A stretch of DNA of 64,000 nt from assembly GCA_021234155.1 (NCBI GenBank), contig JAJEKV010000062.1, forward strand, positions 1,530,602-1,594,601, read 5' to 3'. Below, in pieces: positions 13,018 to 24,510 of this stretch. This DNA is from Isoetes taiwanensis. Taxonomy: Eukaryota; Streptophyta; Lycopodiopsida; Isoetales; Isoetaceae. The translations under genes were made by a program, and so were the position numbers. The number at the start of each line of letters is the position of its first letter. Within the stretch, counting starts at the first letter, position 1. Below the pieces are notes generated by a model. It was not told the origin of the DNA, did no database searches, and saw only the letters and a program-made list of their open reading frames with translations.

Positions 13018-13047
13018 CTAGAAACGTGTGCCCGGCGATGCCGGGCA
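13018..13047 (-). other. Helitron H1 3' terminus (hairpin plus CTAG)
   Basis: The plus strand reads CTAG at 13018-13021, then TGCCCGGC-GAT-GCCGGGCA at 13029-13047, a perfect 8-bp stem with a 3-base loop. On the minus strand the order is hairpin, seven bases, CTAG, then T outside. This is the terminus recognised in Helitrons. H2 in this window has a closely similar hairpin. Confidence 0.8.
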
Positions 13048-13287
13048 TTAGTCGTGGACGTATGAGGGCATTTATGTGCGTTAGTTGTGGTTGTGTCGTG
13101 AATGCGCACAATGCATCGAAGGCAATATATGTGTAGGTGGAAATAGACAAATATAGATACGGAACAAACTTTACCTTTTAAAGTGTACACATAATATGAA
13201 GTACAAACAAAATGTTAAACACATATGGTGGTTGTATACGCAAATACAAAATACTTTTAGTGCAAAATGAGGTTATGTCCGTCAATC

Positions 13288-13677
13288 TCAGTGGATCCAC
13301 ATCACGAAGAACCTGTCCCAAAGAACTCTAGGAACGTCCGTCGGCTCGATATGAAGCTCAGTTGCGAAGCTGATAGATATAGAAGCTCCTCCCGTCGTGC
13401 CTATGGTGGCAAACATGAACGTGTAAACATGCTCTGATACCATGTCCCACACGCGCGACTCAGATGTACCAACAACAATGTTATGCTTTGTTAGGAATTC
13501 AGGAAGCTCGTAATCACCAACTGCGTCATGTGGAATCGATGCCCAAGCCTTGAACCGTCTCCCATCACAAACACCAATGTGTGATGCCTCCTGGTGTGAA
13601 GCAAGTTCCCTTGCGTGTATACTTGGAGGGGAACTTTTTTTACTCCAACACAGCAACACGCCAGCGTGTGTTATCAA
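13288..13677 (-). CDS. Hypothetical frame inside Helitron H1
   Basis: An open frame of 129 codons between the Rep remnant and the Helitron 3' end. I do not recognise the product. It has a mixed composition, no signal peptide or membrane segment, and no Walker A motif, so it is not the expected helicase. It could be captured host DNA or a Helitron-derived tail. The coding status is doubtful. Confidence 0.25.
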   Translation of the reverse strand: MITHAGVLLCWSKKSSPPSIHARELASHQEASHIGVCDGRRFKAWASIPHDAVGDYELPEFLTKHNIVVGTSESRVWDMVSEHVYTFMFATIGTTGGASISISFATELHIEPTDVPRVLWDRFFVMWIH

Positions 13678-13834
13678 CTATCGCATAACTCCCTACAATA
13701 ATAAGATACCATTTCAGAAAAAGATAGGAGACATGCATTGATGAACTCCTTAATTAAGATGATAGAATATCCTATGGTGTAAGAATATAAGCAATTGTTA
13801 TTGTTGGAACTAACGAATCTTACACTCACCATCC

Positions 13835-16800
13835 CTACGATGTACATGAACTATCGCCCTTGGCTTAGGATTTCCAAGTTCCCGAGGTACAAAAGGTGTG
13901 TAGGGCTTCATGATCTGCACACATTCAGAAGATCAAAAAACATCCAAGAAGCATGAGAACCTTTGAAAGTGAACTGCTAGTCGCACGACATGAGGATTCT
14001 GTTCTTGCAATCCAAACTTGAACAACCGCCATGCGCCCTCAGAGGCAGAATAGTATTTGGCATTGACTTACTGCTGAACCTCGTCATGGTCATCTGTTAT
14101 AGTGCTCGTGGTGACACTCTCTCCAGAACCTTGTCCTAAGTTCACTGATATCATGTCTGGACCCTTGTAAATGTACTTGTATAAGTATTTGACTCCCTTA
14201 ATATGGGCACATATCTCAACATTGATATGGCATCTAAAATAACACGACAACCACGGATTGTAGGGTACAACCCATCTATTGTCCATGTTCATGCCATCTC
14301 GATACACAGTTCTTCCATCATTTCTATGCCTGTAGAGTGGGTAGCCATTGCTAATCATAGTCTGCTCCAGAAATTGCTTTGGGTACCCTTTACTGTAAAC
14401 CCCATCAACCATACATGGAGCATTAGACGTAGGGCCACAGGGGCCATGCATCATCTGCCGTGTGACCACCTCATACAATTCGGGGTTGGATTCCTTATCT
14501 GGAATCTCCGCACAAATCACTTTATCTATATCCTCGACCGTCAGCGGCTTGTCCTCCTGGTACAATATGTTAAGGAGATGCACATGAGGAAGACCCCTCT
14601 TCTGGAACTCAATGACATGAATCCTAGCAGAAATGCGGCCAAATATGCCATGATGTGACACAATCTCTAATAGCTCCTTCAACTTTAAGTAGAAGACACG
14701 GGCTACTAAATCAGGTCTGTCGGAAGGGTCCTGGCCATTTATGAGCTCCCTAGTGATTTCTGGCCACTTTGGGTTGGCAGTCATAGTGATGAACAAATCT
14801 GGTCGGCCAAGCTCCCGAACAATTGCCATTGCATCTTGGTAGAGTTGAGTCATATAGCGTGTGCTTCCAATAAATATTGCTGGTAGAATGACACGGCGCC
14901 TAATGGAATTACCATCGTGCCCAGTGGAATCCACAATACCACTGTACAATTCGCTACGTAGTTGAGCCTGGTTTAGTTGTACCCAACCCAATCTTGACTG
15001 CCACATCTTAGCAAACATGTCACAAATGTACTCATGGAACAATCTCCCAGCAACTTATAGAATTGCAACATGGTTACTCCCTTTGATCTGTTCACTTGTT
15101 TGATCCCAGTATGCCAGCCATCAGTTCCATAGGGGAAGAGTAGTGCAAAGTGGAGAGCATCATATGATGAATGCAGTGCGTCAATATGCCTTATTCCTCC
15201 TTTAGAATGTACCACAATGTCTCTGAGATTGTCTTCTGGGCCAGAGTCAACTGGCATTAATATTGCTATCTCATTTGCAGATGGAGCACTATATTGTCGT
15301 CTACGTGAATCCCGCAGGTTTGCACTTGGAATCCGAAGACGCATATCAACAGCTGGATTTGCTCGCATTACCTCAGCGGCTGAGAGAAAGATATGAACAA
15401 AAGGATTTACATCTGGGTAAAAGCATGTTAGGGTGTACCACTTTTGGAACCTGCAAAAGTACATACACTAGGTACTTCTGAACTGGGTACTTTCTCATTT
15501 TTCTTTTCATTAAAACTAATACAAAAATCCAAAATAAAAGTCAAGGACATGGTAATATTCAAAGTTAAGATAAAGATAATGCTATCGGAGATCAATATAT
15601 ATATAAAAAGTTCTAAAACATACCTTATATTGAGATATTATACAGGTACCCAGTACCCAGTCCTGGCTACCTTTTTAGGTACCTTTTTAGTCATTAAATA
15701 ATACTTTTTAAGGGACACCCTAACATGCTTTTACCCATCTGCCATCATGCGTTGAAGGCATGTCATTGTATCACGTCGCGTACCACCACTGAATGATGTA
15801 CGACGATCTAGCTGCAACTCATCCCCGTCCATGATATAAATTTGTGCAAAACACGGACTGATGTCCTGGCTATTAGGTAGCAAAGTTCCCATCATGTGAC
15901 ACATGCGACCGTTGACTCTGAAAGTGTACACTCCTCCAATGGAGTTTGCCAAGGAGGCATCGAGTTTGACAGCCAATGAGGCAAATGCAAGAGCATTGTT
16001 ATATTTTCTAATACCAGATCGGAAGTCCTTTCCAACGTCATCCTTCCTTGTGTACAGGTCCATGAGAGCTGGAGGGGGGGTCGGGAAGGGTGGCAATGAA
16101 ATCTTCCCGTTTGAACAACAAAATGTACCAAGTTCATCCTTCCACGTCAAGGCCCGACAGTGCTTGCATTTTGTGCTCATCCTTCCCGCATCACAATATT
16201 GTGGAGCTGTTGCAGTCCACGCTATTTTCCAGAAGCCAACCCTTCTCCTTACTAACGCCTCAGTTTGTGGTTCATCTCCATCATCATCTCAGAACGCCTC
16301 CACCTGCCTTAGATTCATCCTCCTCAAGCTAACACGTGCTCCAATGCTACTTGGTTCTTCATGAGGCACATTGGCAACATGATTTAAATGCGATGCCACT
16401 TCCACTGCGTCATCCTCAACAACGATACTATTACTCTGCATGGGGACGGTGGGCTGCAGTACATCGCCAAATTTAGAACACTCACCCAACGTTGATATCA
16501 TGTTACCTCCATTGAACACATTCTCACTCTGGTCTGTGATACATGATGCCATTGGTGTGCTTCTGGGAGTTAAGCTAACGTTCTCAAATTCTCTAGCCAA
16601 TGCTCTAGCCTTGGCCACGCGTCTTCGTGTCTGACGCCTGCTTTTCTCCAACATAGTCTCCAATCGTTTAGGTGTTTGATAAGACGGATTTCGCCGAATA
16701 GCATCTGGGGTTTGAGCAAGGTTCAAAGGAGTGTTATGCATAGTTACATGCGTTGGTACACCCCCAGCATGGTCGTCATCAACAATTTCACTTGGCAACG

Positions 16801-17088
16801 AACTCACAGCATCCATAGTTAGTGATGCATGGACTGATATACACTCGTCCATTTCCTCTTGCAAGTTCCTGGCAATACTCCATAGGCAATTCCATCTCCC
16901 TCACATGCGTAATTGTCCATATTACTGTCTCCTCTCGTTGCACGTGCTCGTGCTCGTGCTCTCCATGTTAATTTACGTTTGCGGGCCAGGCGTCTCTTCC
17001 TAGCTGACTTTGATTCTTGTTCGGGTGTGGCATGTGTTGCCATGCCATCTTTATAAATTCTAGGACTCATGGTATTTGATGTCACCAT
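13835..17088 (-). pseudogene. Helitron Rep protein (Helitron_like_N), broken, helicase missing
   Basis: Rep of rolling-circle transposons nicks and joins the ends with an HUH endonuclease. The N-terminal part (17088-16289) is basic. A CxxC...CC region (MSTKCKHC at about 16180) is followed by the family stretch with GVYTFRVNG. A block with YDALHFALLFPYGTDGWH lies near 15130. The C-terminal part carries the EFQKRGLPHVH metal-binding HUH motif (about 14607) and GVKYLYKYIYKG, which carries the catalytic tyrosines (about 14180). Breaks: a MITE at 15416-15735, a frameshift near 15040, a TAA at 14068 in place of the usual Tyr codon, after which homology continues to about 13840 (SASEGAWRLF). No Pif1-like helicase follows, although autonomous Helitrons have one. 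So it is non-autonomous. Confidence 0.85.
15416..15735. mobile_element. MITE inserted in the Helitron Rep gene
   Basis: 320 bp, AT-rich, with perfect 21-bp terminal inverted repeats beginning GGTAAAAGCATGTTAGGG. It is flanked by the direct repeat CATCTG (15410-15415 and 15736-15741). Removing the element plus one CATCTG puts the two halves of the Rep frame back in register across a conserved NPFVHIF segment, which proves the insertion point. No internal coding. A 6-bp duplication does not clearly assign a superfamily. Confidence 0.9.
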
Positions 17089-17609
17089 ACCCTGAACATG
17101 TAGATGAGGTTATGGATCCAACGGGGCGTCTAGGCCAAGAGTCTACTAAACAAACATATTTACACCTATGTATCTTTTGATCTAAAACAACATGTTTCAA
17201 TATAATATGACATAAACGCATTTTGCCTTAAGATAAGCCCAAAGCCTTAACCCCTAGAGTAATATTAGAGAATAATATTAGAGAATACTAAATAAAAACC
17301 TACTTGTAAAGAAAGACCTCATATACACTACGTGTCCATGCCAGTGCGAAACCAAACTCACAACCTAAATGTCCTATCGAACGACCCACGGCACCCAGAA
17401 GACTATTGCTCTACTAATCCCTATGCGATGTGACCATGCACCCTAAGAAGGTAGTGGAATAAGTAGCAATGCAAAGCAATACCCTAAACCCCCAAGATGA
17501 AAATTGTATGTAGGGTATTCATTAATTTTGAACGAAATGAGGGCAAATGGTTGTTTTTACTCCAACGAACACAATGACCTGTGATGTTTTAGCAACATCA
17601 CATGTCACA

Positions 17610-17693
17610 CAAAAGGAAAAGGGAAAAAAGAAAAAAAGAAGACGCAAAAGAAAAAGAAGGAAAAAAGAAGAAAAAGAAGAAAAGAAAAGAGAT
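17610..17693 (+). repeat. Purine (GA) tract
   Basis: About 84 bases almost free of pyrimidines on the plus strand (AAAAGGAAAAGGGAAAAAAG and similar). Simple-sequence DNA within Helitron H1. The open frames read across it are compositional artefacts. Confidence 0.8.
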
Positions 17694-17921
17694 GGAGAAT
17701 CTCAAGTAAACAAAAATAAAATAGACACCCATTAATACATAAGCTATTTATCCATTGACCATATTGTCGGATTACATCAATAGAGTACATAAGGCATGTA
17801 CCTCATAATATTGAAAAAGTACAATGTAAGAGTACTCTAAAGAGATACTCTTTAATCGCAAATAAAGGGTGCTACAGCCACATCTTCAAAAGGGCCACCT
17901 AACATACAAAAAACTCCAGCA

Positions 17922-18260
17922 CTACGCGGCATGCCTAAGCCCTGAATCCATGTTTCCATCCACACCATCTACCCCATTTCTCAACTGAAACAGCATGTCA
18001 TCAATGACTTCTTTGACGTCCTTCACTTCTACAAAAGTGCTAAGGCTGTAAAAGTTCTCAAGCTTGACAATAAGCTTCTCCACATCAACGCTTATCAACC
18101 CATGCACACACTTTGGACATGGCCTCCAAGGCTGCCATTCATACCACGACCCCAAGGCTTTGACAACAAAGGAGATGCGACTGACGTGCACCTCCTTCCG
18201 AATCAAACACTCGGCAACATGGCCGCCAAAAGCATACCATGGCACCAAAATTTTCACCAT
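17922..18260 (-). CDS. Hypothetical, CPKC-containing fragment in Helitron H1
   Basis: 112-codon frame with WYEWQPWRPCPKC followed by a hydrophobic/acidic C-terminal half. The aromatic-CPxC pattern is reminiscent of the zinc-ribbon part of RPA1-like OB proteins, which some plant Helitrons carry. Only one CxxC is visible and the usual second pair is not evident. Treat it as unidentified, probably captured or decayed. Confidence 0.25.
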   Translation of the reverse strand: MVKILVPWYAFGGHVAECLIRKEVHVSRISFVVKALGSWYEWQPWRPCPKCVHGLISVDVEKLIVKLENFYSLSTFVEVKDVKEVIDDMLFQLRNGVDGVDGNMDSGLRHAA

Positions 18261-18560
18261 CTACATGAAATAGGAAACTGAATTAGATAGAGTTTAGGCA
18301 AGGACGGCATGGACACGTGTGTAGTAGAGGACAGCTTATAGGCAACTACTTTGACTCAAACAACCCTAATCCCTTATTGACATTCTGGTCTAAACCCTTA
18401 TTGACATAACTTTTGCAAAATCAAACAATAAATAAAAGTAGAAGTATCAACTAACCTTGCAAGGGCAATCCGATGACCAGCAAGCTACGTTATCTTGGTT
18501 ACAACGAATGCAAGTCAAAGATCTCCTGTAAGCTCACGAAAAAATCATGTCAACATTATG

Positions 18561-18911
18561 TCACATTTGCAAGATTACCAAGAAACTTAGAACATTCAAT
18601 AGAATTTTGGCCTTGAAAGGTCTAACATATGCCTCAATCAATGCTGCTGCCATGTGCCCAGTGCCGGACCATAGAGTTGAGATGAGAATGGAATTACTGT
18701 AGCTCAGATTAAGATCCTCTGATAGATATGGAACTAAAACAGCAGCAAGTCCGAAGTAGCAATTCGAGCACATCATTTGATAAAATACTAAGATGTACAC
18801 ACTAAATGGATGAGGAAAAAAATGGCGAATAATTTGAATAATTGGATCAGAAAAGGATCGAGGGGAAGAACTGATTCTTGGAGGAGAAATACCCATTGAT
18901 GATCCGTCCAT
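18561..18911 (-). pseudogene. Captured fragment of an NPF/POT peptide-nitrate transporter
   Basis: The minus-strand frame opens with MDGSSMGISPPRISSS and contains YFGLAAVLVPYLSEDLNL, then ISTLWSGTGHMAA and EAYVRPFKAKI. In NPF/POT proton-coupled transporters the first two membrane helices carry (Y/F)G(L/I)AxNLVxYL, then WSGTxYxxPLxGAxxADAYxGRF. Order and spacing match. Only about 60-70 residues of the N-terminal membrane region are present; the remaining helices are missing. The key ExxER region is not in the fragment. It sits inside Helitron H1 in the Rep orientation, as expected for Helitron gene capture. Confidence 0.65.
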
Positions 18912-19867
18912 TTCTGTAAATGCAGATAGCTATTTGTGTCTATTTGTGTAATGCATTGCTTTGAAATTTAAATGAAATTGGTTCCAAACAGGAATATGAA
19001 TAGCGTGATAGTTCCAAACAGGAATTCCAAAACAGGAATATGAACAGCAATATGAGATTAATGACTGACCATAAGGAAAAAATCACTACATGCAGAATGC
19101 CAAGTAACTATTTCTGGAAAAATAAGCTTATGCAATCACTAACGTCATGAAATCAGATGAATTTGAATCAACAGTTAAAATGCAAGACAATGTTGTAAAG
19201 AATCACTTACGTCTCTCTTGTTTCCTTCCACAATTATCTCCTTGTCTATTTACCTGCATAAACACATCCGTTACCACACTATTTATCATCATCTTATACA
19301 CATAGCAATATAAAGCAGCAAATTTAACATCAGTCTAAGGTTATTATGCTGCCTGAACTTCATTTCTCAGCCTTATGTTGCTAGAAATAAGGAGTAGAGA
19401 TTAACCCGAAAGAATCTGAAATAATTTGAAATTCTAACCTTGTTATGCACCCGACTTACCATAGAGAGCAAAGAAAAACTTACATGTAGTATCTCTATCC
19501 TTGGCATAACCCTGCTCATTTTCCTTAGAATAACCAGTCATATCTTTCCCTATTTTAGCTTTGTACTAATTCTAGTTATTATTTCAACAGTACAATAACT
19601 GAGGAATCAATTACCTGCCATGCACAATGGAGTTGGTCGCAGTGGAGGAGCTAAATCCAAAGCTCTCTGATGTGAGCACTTAAGGGCTAGTAGTTTGTGT
19701 CACCACCTGCATGAGCAATGCAAAATCAGTGGAAAATAAAGCAAATATTCTAGGTTTATTGTTTGTGCAGGCATGCCTACAATCAGCAAGACATGCGAAC
19801 TTCTTTAGACTCTTAAAGCAAAATAATAAGAAGAATGCATGACAAAGCTACTAAGAACCAATCTGGC

Positions 19868-20127
19868 CATGTACCTGCTTCAACTCAGAAAAAAACACCT
19901 ACCTAGTCACTCAAAATGCAGCAATGGAGAGGAGCAGCAAGCCTCCAAAAGTTGGCGCCGGATTCGTTGCTCCAACTGCGAAAAAAATCAGACTTACGGC
20001 CATGTACCGCTTCAACTCGAGAAAAAACACCTACCTAATCACTCAAAATGCAGCAATAGGGATGAGCGGCAAGCCTCCAAGTCGGGCCCCCGCCCGTTGC
20101 TCCAACTGCGAAAAAATCAGACCGCAT
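19868..20127 (+). repeat. Two tandem copies of a ~127-bp unit
   Basis: Unit 1 begins GGCCATGTACCTGCTTCAAC (19866) and unit 2 GGCCATGTACCGCTTCAACT (19999). Both run to a TTGCTCCAACTGCG...AATCAG end. They differ mainly at CAG/CTG positions: CTG to CG, TCAGA to TCGAGA, GCAGC to GCGGC. Non-coding. Confidence 0.85.
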
Positions 20128-20527
20128 TAAGTCGATCCGAGAAAAAGAAATAACAAACTCATTTTTTATGCAAGAGAATGGCCCAAAGAACCGTGATATC
20201 AATGAATGGCCCAAGAACCGTGATCAGCAAACAAGGCTCCAAACCAACGCCCAGCTCCTTCCTCGGCTCTGAGAGATACGAAATGTTGGAACCTCGATGA
20301 AACCGGAGAAAAGAGAAATAAGAAAGAAGATTTTTTATGCAGGATCGATCCACCTGCAGCAGCTGCACTCACCTTAAGCATCTGATGGAGCTTAGTGCGC
20401 CCTTGAGCCGGTCGAGGATCTGCTTGAGGCGCAACAGAAACGAACTGGCGGGCATGTTCAAAATGAAAACATTAATTTCGTCAACTGGATCTCCCGCAGG
20501 GGGAAGTTAGATGCCGGAGGGGGGGCT

Positions 20528-20563
20528 GGGAACGCCGCATGCGGCGTTACATGCGGCGTTCCC
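20528..20563. repeat. Perfect 14-bp-arm palindrome
   Basis: GGGAACGCCGCATG ... CATGCGGCGTTCCC with an 8-base spacer. Each arm also contains the GCCGCATGCGGC-type self-complementary core, so alternative cruciforms are possible. It lies about 40 bp inside the inferred 5' end of Helitron H1. No CTRR end follows it, so it is not a Helitron 3' terminus. Confidence 0.8.
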
Positions 20564-20603
20564 TGGCACAAAGTCCAAAGCCCTACCAAAATAAGAAAGA
20601 AGA

Positions 20604-22062
20604 TAATTGTTCCCCGCGAGTAGGGTAACTCTTAGGATATATGGACTACTGGTCTATATAATCTCACTCCTTGTAATCTATACACCTCGTCTTGATTTTT
20701 TTTATCGGGACTTAGAGTTCCTATGTATTGCCTCTTCTCGGTTACCCCTAAAAGTATAATCCCCCCCAGTCATCGTACTCCTTCTTTTCTTCCACGCGAT
20801 ACTTTTATACATCTTTTCATTCCCAAAACCAAATAAATGCTCTCAGCTACCTTTGAGTGGCTAAGCTCTCATTATCGTTTATTCCAACACCGTTCCAACC
20901 ATCCTCGGGATGTTTTTGAATGTAACATCACCGTACATGCTAGACTTACTCTAGCTATTCTCACTGATTTAAACTTTTCTCATCTTCCTTAGTACGATGT
21001 ATCTAAGATAGTCAAATCCAACCATTGGAATAACTTGAATGCTTATCTCTGGTAAAGCATACCTAACCCAATATCTTCGTATATAAGCATATCATTACGC
21101 TCATTCTTTAAACCTTGTCAAGTAATATTTCCCTCGCCTTGTACGAATATTCTACTATCTTTTAATATGATATGCATCTGAATATCACAATTGACATCCT
21201 CGATATGATCACCACTATAGTATTATACTACTAAATCCTTTCTACATCCAAGACCGCTACGTTGTTATTATATGATATAGTAACATGTGTGCACTAACCC
21301 TAAGTCTAGACTCCTATGTAACTTGTTGACATAGGCATCTAGCTATATTCAGACTTGCGGCCAACTTAATTCCCCAACTTGGTTATCTAGTACCGTACAC
21401 ATGTTGTGGTTTCGACACCACTAACCTTACTTTGCCTTCGTCCTCAAGCTCCAGACTTTGGTACATTCAACGTGTCATTCCAAACTCTCTATATTTGAAA
21501 CGTTGTTTACAACTACTTTCAAGCACCTCTTCTCTTCCACTTGTCGTGTGGGTAGTTGAAGGTCAACTTTCCTTCATAGTCTGGCTTCACCAAAGATCCA
21601 ACATACCTTGCAGCTTTTCGATGGTTGTGCCTGTTCCTACCAATTGTCGTCTTCTCTTGTCCTTATATGTGGAAACTACGTTCCACACTATTCTCCAGTC
21701 TGTTATACGGCATCTCGATGCATCTCACCAATGTCATTAAGCATATCCACGAGGCTACGTGGTCTTCTTAGTCGTCTATAATCTTGCGTCTTTATTTCAC
21801 GCCTCATGAACATCAATCTCTTTACCAAACACAATATATGTGTAATTTTATAATCCATAGTTTATGGATCAACATCCTCATATGACATTATTCTCTACCA
21901 TTCCGCGAATCAGACCTCAACTCAAGTAGGTCGACATTCTATACCTTCACCACCATTGTCGAAACCCACATTTCTAAAGTGATCTCCCTTTCATAAACTG
22001 GGTATTTATAATCCAGTTTTCCACCTTACTATAGTACCTCTTTAACGTGGTCTATGGTAGAT
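20604..22062 (+). other. Element C interior, second block, non-coding
   Basis: CT-rich strand with short frames only; no gag/pol motif, no PBS or PPT. It continues element C between Helitron H1 and the AATCA target of element A (22063-22067). Confidence 0.5.
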
Positions 22063-22067
22063 AATCA

Positions 22068-22906
22068 TGTGACGTTCCAGGATAATATACGGTATGAATA
22101 CGTATATTATACTGACACGTCACTAGTACATGTCAACTTAGACGACATGTACACATCGACCATAAAGGGGTAGTACCCTAGGGTACAACCTTGTGACCCA
22201 TTATATTGCACATGTTAAGGCCACATGTGAATATAATATCCTTTTGCCATGTGGCAATAGCCCATTGACCAATCAGGGCGCAGCCCTAAATTCGTGGGGA
22301 TAAAGGGGCATAAACCCTGAAAGGGAAACCCTTTCAGTTCCCAGCCCCCATAAGTCGGATTGGAGCAGCAGTGGACGTCTTCTCGCGTGAACAGTAGCAG
22401 CGGAACCGATATTCCTTAGTGGCAGCTCGATCCAAGCCAGCAATCTCGAGATTCAGCAGCATGGACGCCTTCAGAGGAGTGGGAGCCAGCCAAGAAGCCG
22501 GTTAGTGGCTGATCCGATAGTTAGATCCGAGTTTTCAGGCCTCATTCCATAGGATTAGTATTCATTCTTAGCTATAGGCGACCCCTACAGCCTAAGAATG
22601 ATAGATACTAACAAAGGAACCTAACCATGTATGATTAGATAGATTAGAATAGATATGTTCTATTGTTTCAGTTCTGTTGTGATGATGTTTTGACATTCTA
22701 TGCGCCACTCTTGTGTATTGGGAAGGGGGGTAGAGACCCAGAGCCCAAGTAGTTGTATGATCATAGTTTTAGCCCATTAATTCCCAATTAATGCGGCCTG
22801 TGCATAAGAGCCCGCCTGGCTGTGGGTGGCGGAGCTAGACCGGCTGACAAGGGAGGGCTTGTCTAATCATGGTTGATCCCGCTGGTGCGTAATGACGGCC
22901 GGGAAA
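22068..22906 (+). repeat. 5' LTR of element A, first part
   Basis: Begins TGTGACGTTCCAGGATAA. The first ~65 bases fold back on themselves (ATAATATACG/CGTATATTAT inside TGACGT/ACGTCA). It matches 49831-50640. It stops at GGGAA, where element B entered; the rest of the LTR is at 36263-37006. Confidence 0.9.
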
Positions 22907-24510
22907 TGTGACGTCCCCTACTCCTTATACGATGCCCGCATCGTACTCGAAGGAGGAGCATTCCCCCTGGCAGCTGCCTGACAGGGGCCATCCACCTGAC
23001 TCCACTCCCATGGGGGCAGAGCCAGCAAGGGAAGAGTGGATGTGTCATTCATCCGTCTTCCATCGGATCGACCTATCTGCGGAAGCGTAACAAACAAACG
23101 TGAGCACAACTAATAATATACAACATATTCACCATAACAATAGCAACATCACAGAGTCAGCAATACCTTCATAACAATAATACAAAGGGAAGGTCCTACC
23201 CAGGCTCTGACTCAAGGGGGATGACTGACGGCTAGGCCTCCAGAGTTCGTTGCAGACAGAATTCATGGCAATGGATTTGGCTGGCATAGAACATGGCTTA
23301 GGGTAGTCCACTCCATCCGCCCCTCCCGTGCACACTTTGCAGAGTAGGCTGAAAAGTGTTGGGACTTGGCCGTAGCCTGCCGGGTGAATAGCCAGAGGGG
23401 CTACTACTGCTGGGTTGCATCTCCCCAACCCCGATGAGGCAGGAAGAGAGCTGCCTCTCCTCCAGAGGTATCCATGCTCATCGCAGGCGGCTAGAGGGCC
23501 ACTGCCCTTATTCGACTTGAACTCACTGGAAGGTCATATCCACCACCCCACGAGTGTCGAGCTCATGCCTTGCCCACACGCAGTGGCAAGCCATTAAGCC
23601 TAGCCAGCAAAGACCCCCGATAGGCTTTACTACCAGAGGGGTCAGTCCGCGATGAGACAAGTTCCTCCTTATCAACCGGCCTTGCCCCTTCACCCACGGC
23701 CGGTGGGCTCCCGCGGCACGGGCCGCATTTACGTGGGAACTAAGGTGCTATGCTAGGAGCATCTTCTACACAAACCTTTAGGTCTCTACCCCTTCCCACA
23801 ACAAAGGAGATCATAGAGTGGAATACATGCAATATCATTTTTAACGTAGATAGAGAATCATATCAATCTATCTACTTAACATCCAATGTTAGGTTCATTC
23901 GTTAGAGTCTCAGATCTAGGAATCTACAAGGCTTCCAGAGATGATCTAACATACTAACCCGGCATATTGCCATGCCTAAAGACGGTTTTGCACAACAGAA
24001 CAACTAGATACCGCTCCTTGGCTTGCTCCCGATCCTTGGAAGGCGTCCATGCTCCCGATCTTGCAGGATGAAAGACATTTGCTACTCAAGAACTTTGTTG
24101 TGCAAATCCGACTTTTCGGAGCCTGGCAATGCGATTTCGAGCCTTATCTTGGCCGAATTGGCCCAGGAAAGCCCTAATTGCGAATGAGGAAAGGAAGCTC
24201 TAGAAAACCCTAATTGGCAAAGTGAAAGGAGAGCTAGGGTCTAGGGTTTTAGCCCTTATATAGACCCTATCTAGGTTAGGGCATCCACATGGGCAAATGG
24301 CTTTAGGCCATTTGGAAATGGATGAACAAGGAACCTTTTGTTGTGTATGTTTAATTACATACCCAACATCCAAGGTTGCCCCCTAGGTGCAACCTTTAGC
24401 TCCTAGGTGCAACGTTGTCCTACTCTCAAGTACATGTCACTTGTGACATGTACGTGTGACGTGGCAGTATAATATACGTATTGGGGCGTATATTATGCTG
24501 GAACGTCACA
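22907..24510 (-). repeat. 3' LTR of element B
   Basis: About 1.6 kb. On the minus strand it starts TGTGACGTTCCAGCATAA with the same fold-back module as A, followed by a second palindrome (GTACATGTCAC-AAGTGACATGTAC). It pairs with 34667-36261. Long identical stretches are interrupted by short clusters of disagreement. Confidence 0.9.

Larger units (their letters stand above)
13018..20603 (-). mobile_element. Helitron H1, Rep-bearing, minus orientation
   Basis: On the minus strand the element ends (low-coordinate side) with an 8-bp-stem hairpin, seven bases, then CTAG, followed by T. This is the Helitron 3' signature. A Helitron Rep reading frame lies on the same strand at 13.8-17.1 kb. The 5' end is inferred at 20603, where the minus strand reads A|TCTTCTTTC, consistent with the TC start and A/T target. 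That end is much less certain than the 3' end. Between the Rep gene and the 5' end lies captured DNA, including a transporter fragment. No helicase domain is seen. It is inserted in element C. Confidence 0.7.

Noticed and set aside
17605-17790. Open frames across the GA tract
   Set aside because: Low-complexity Lys/Arg or Phe/Leu runs caused by the purine tract.
20528-20563. Helitron 3' terminus
   Set aside because: No CTRR plus T follows at the usual distance on either strand.
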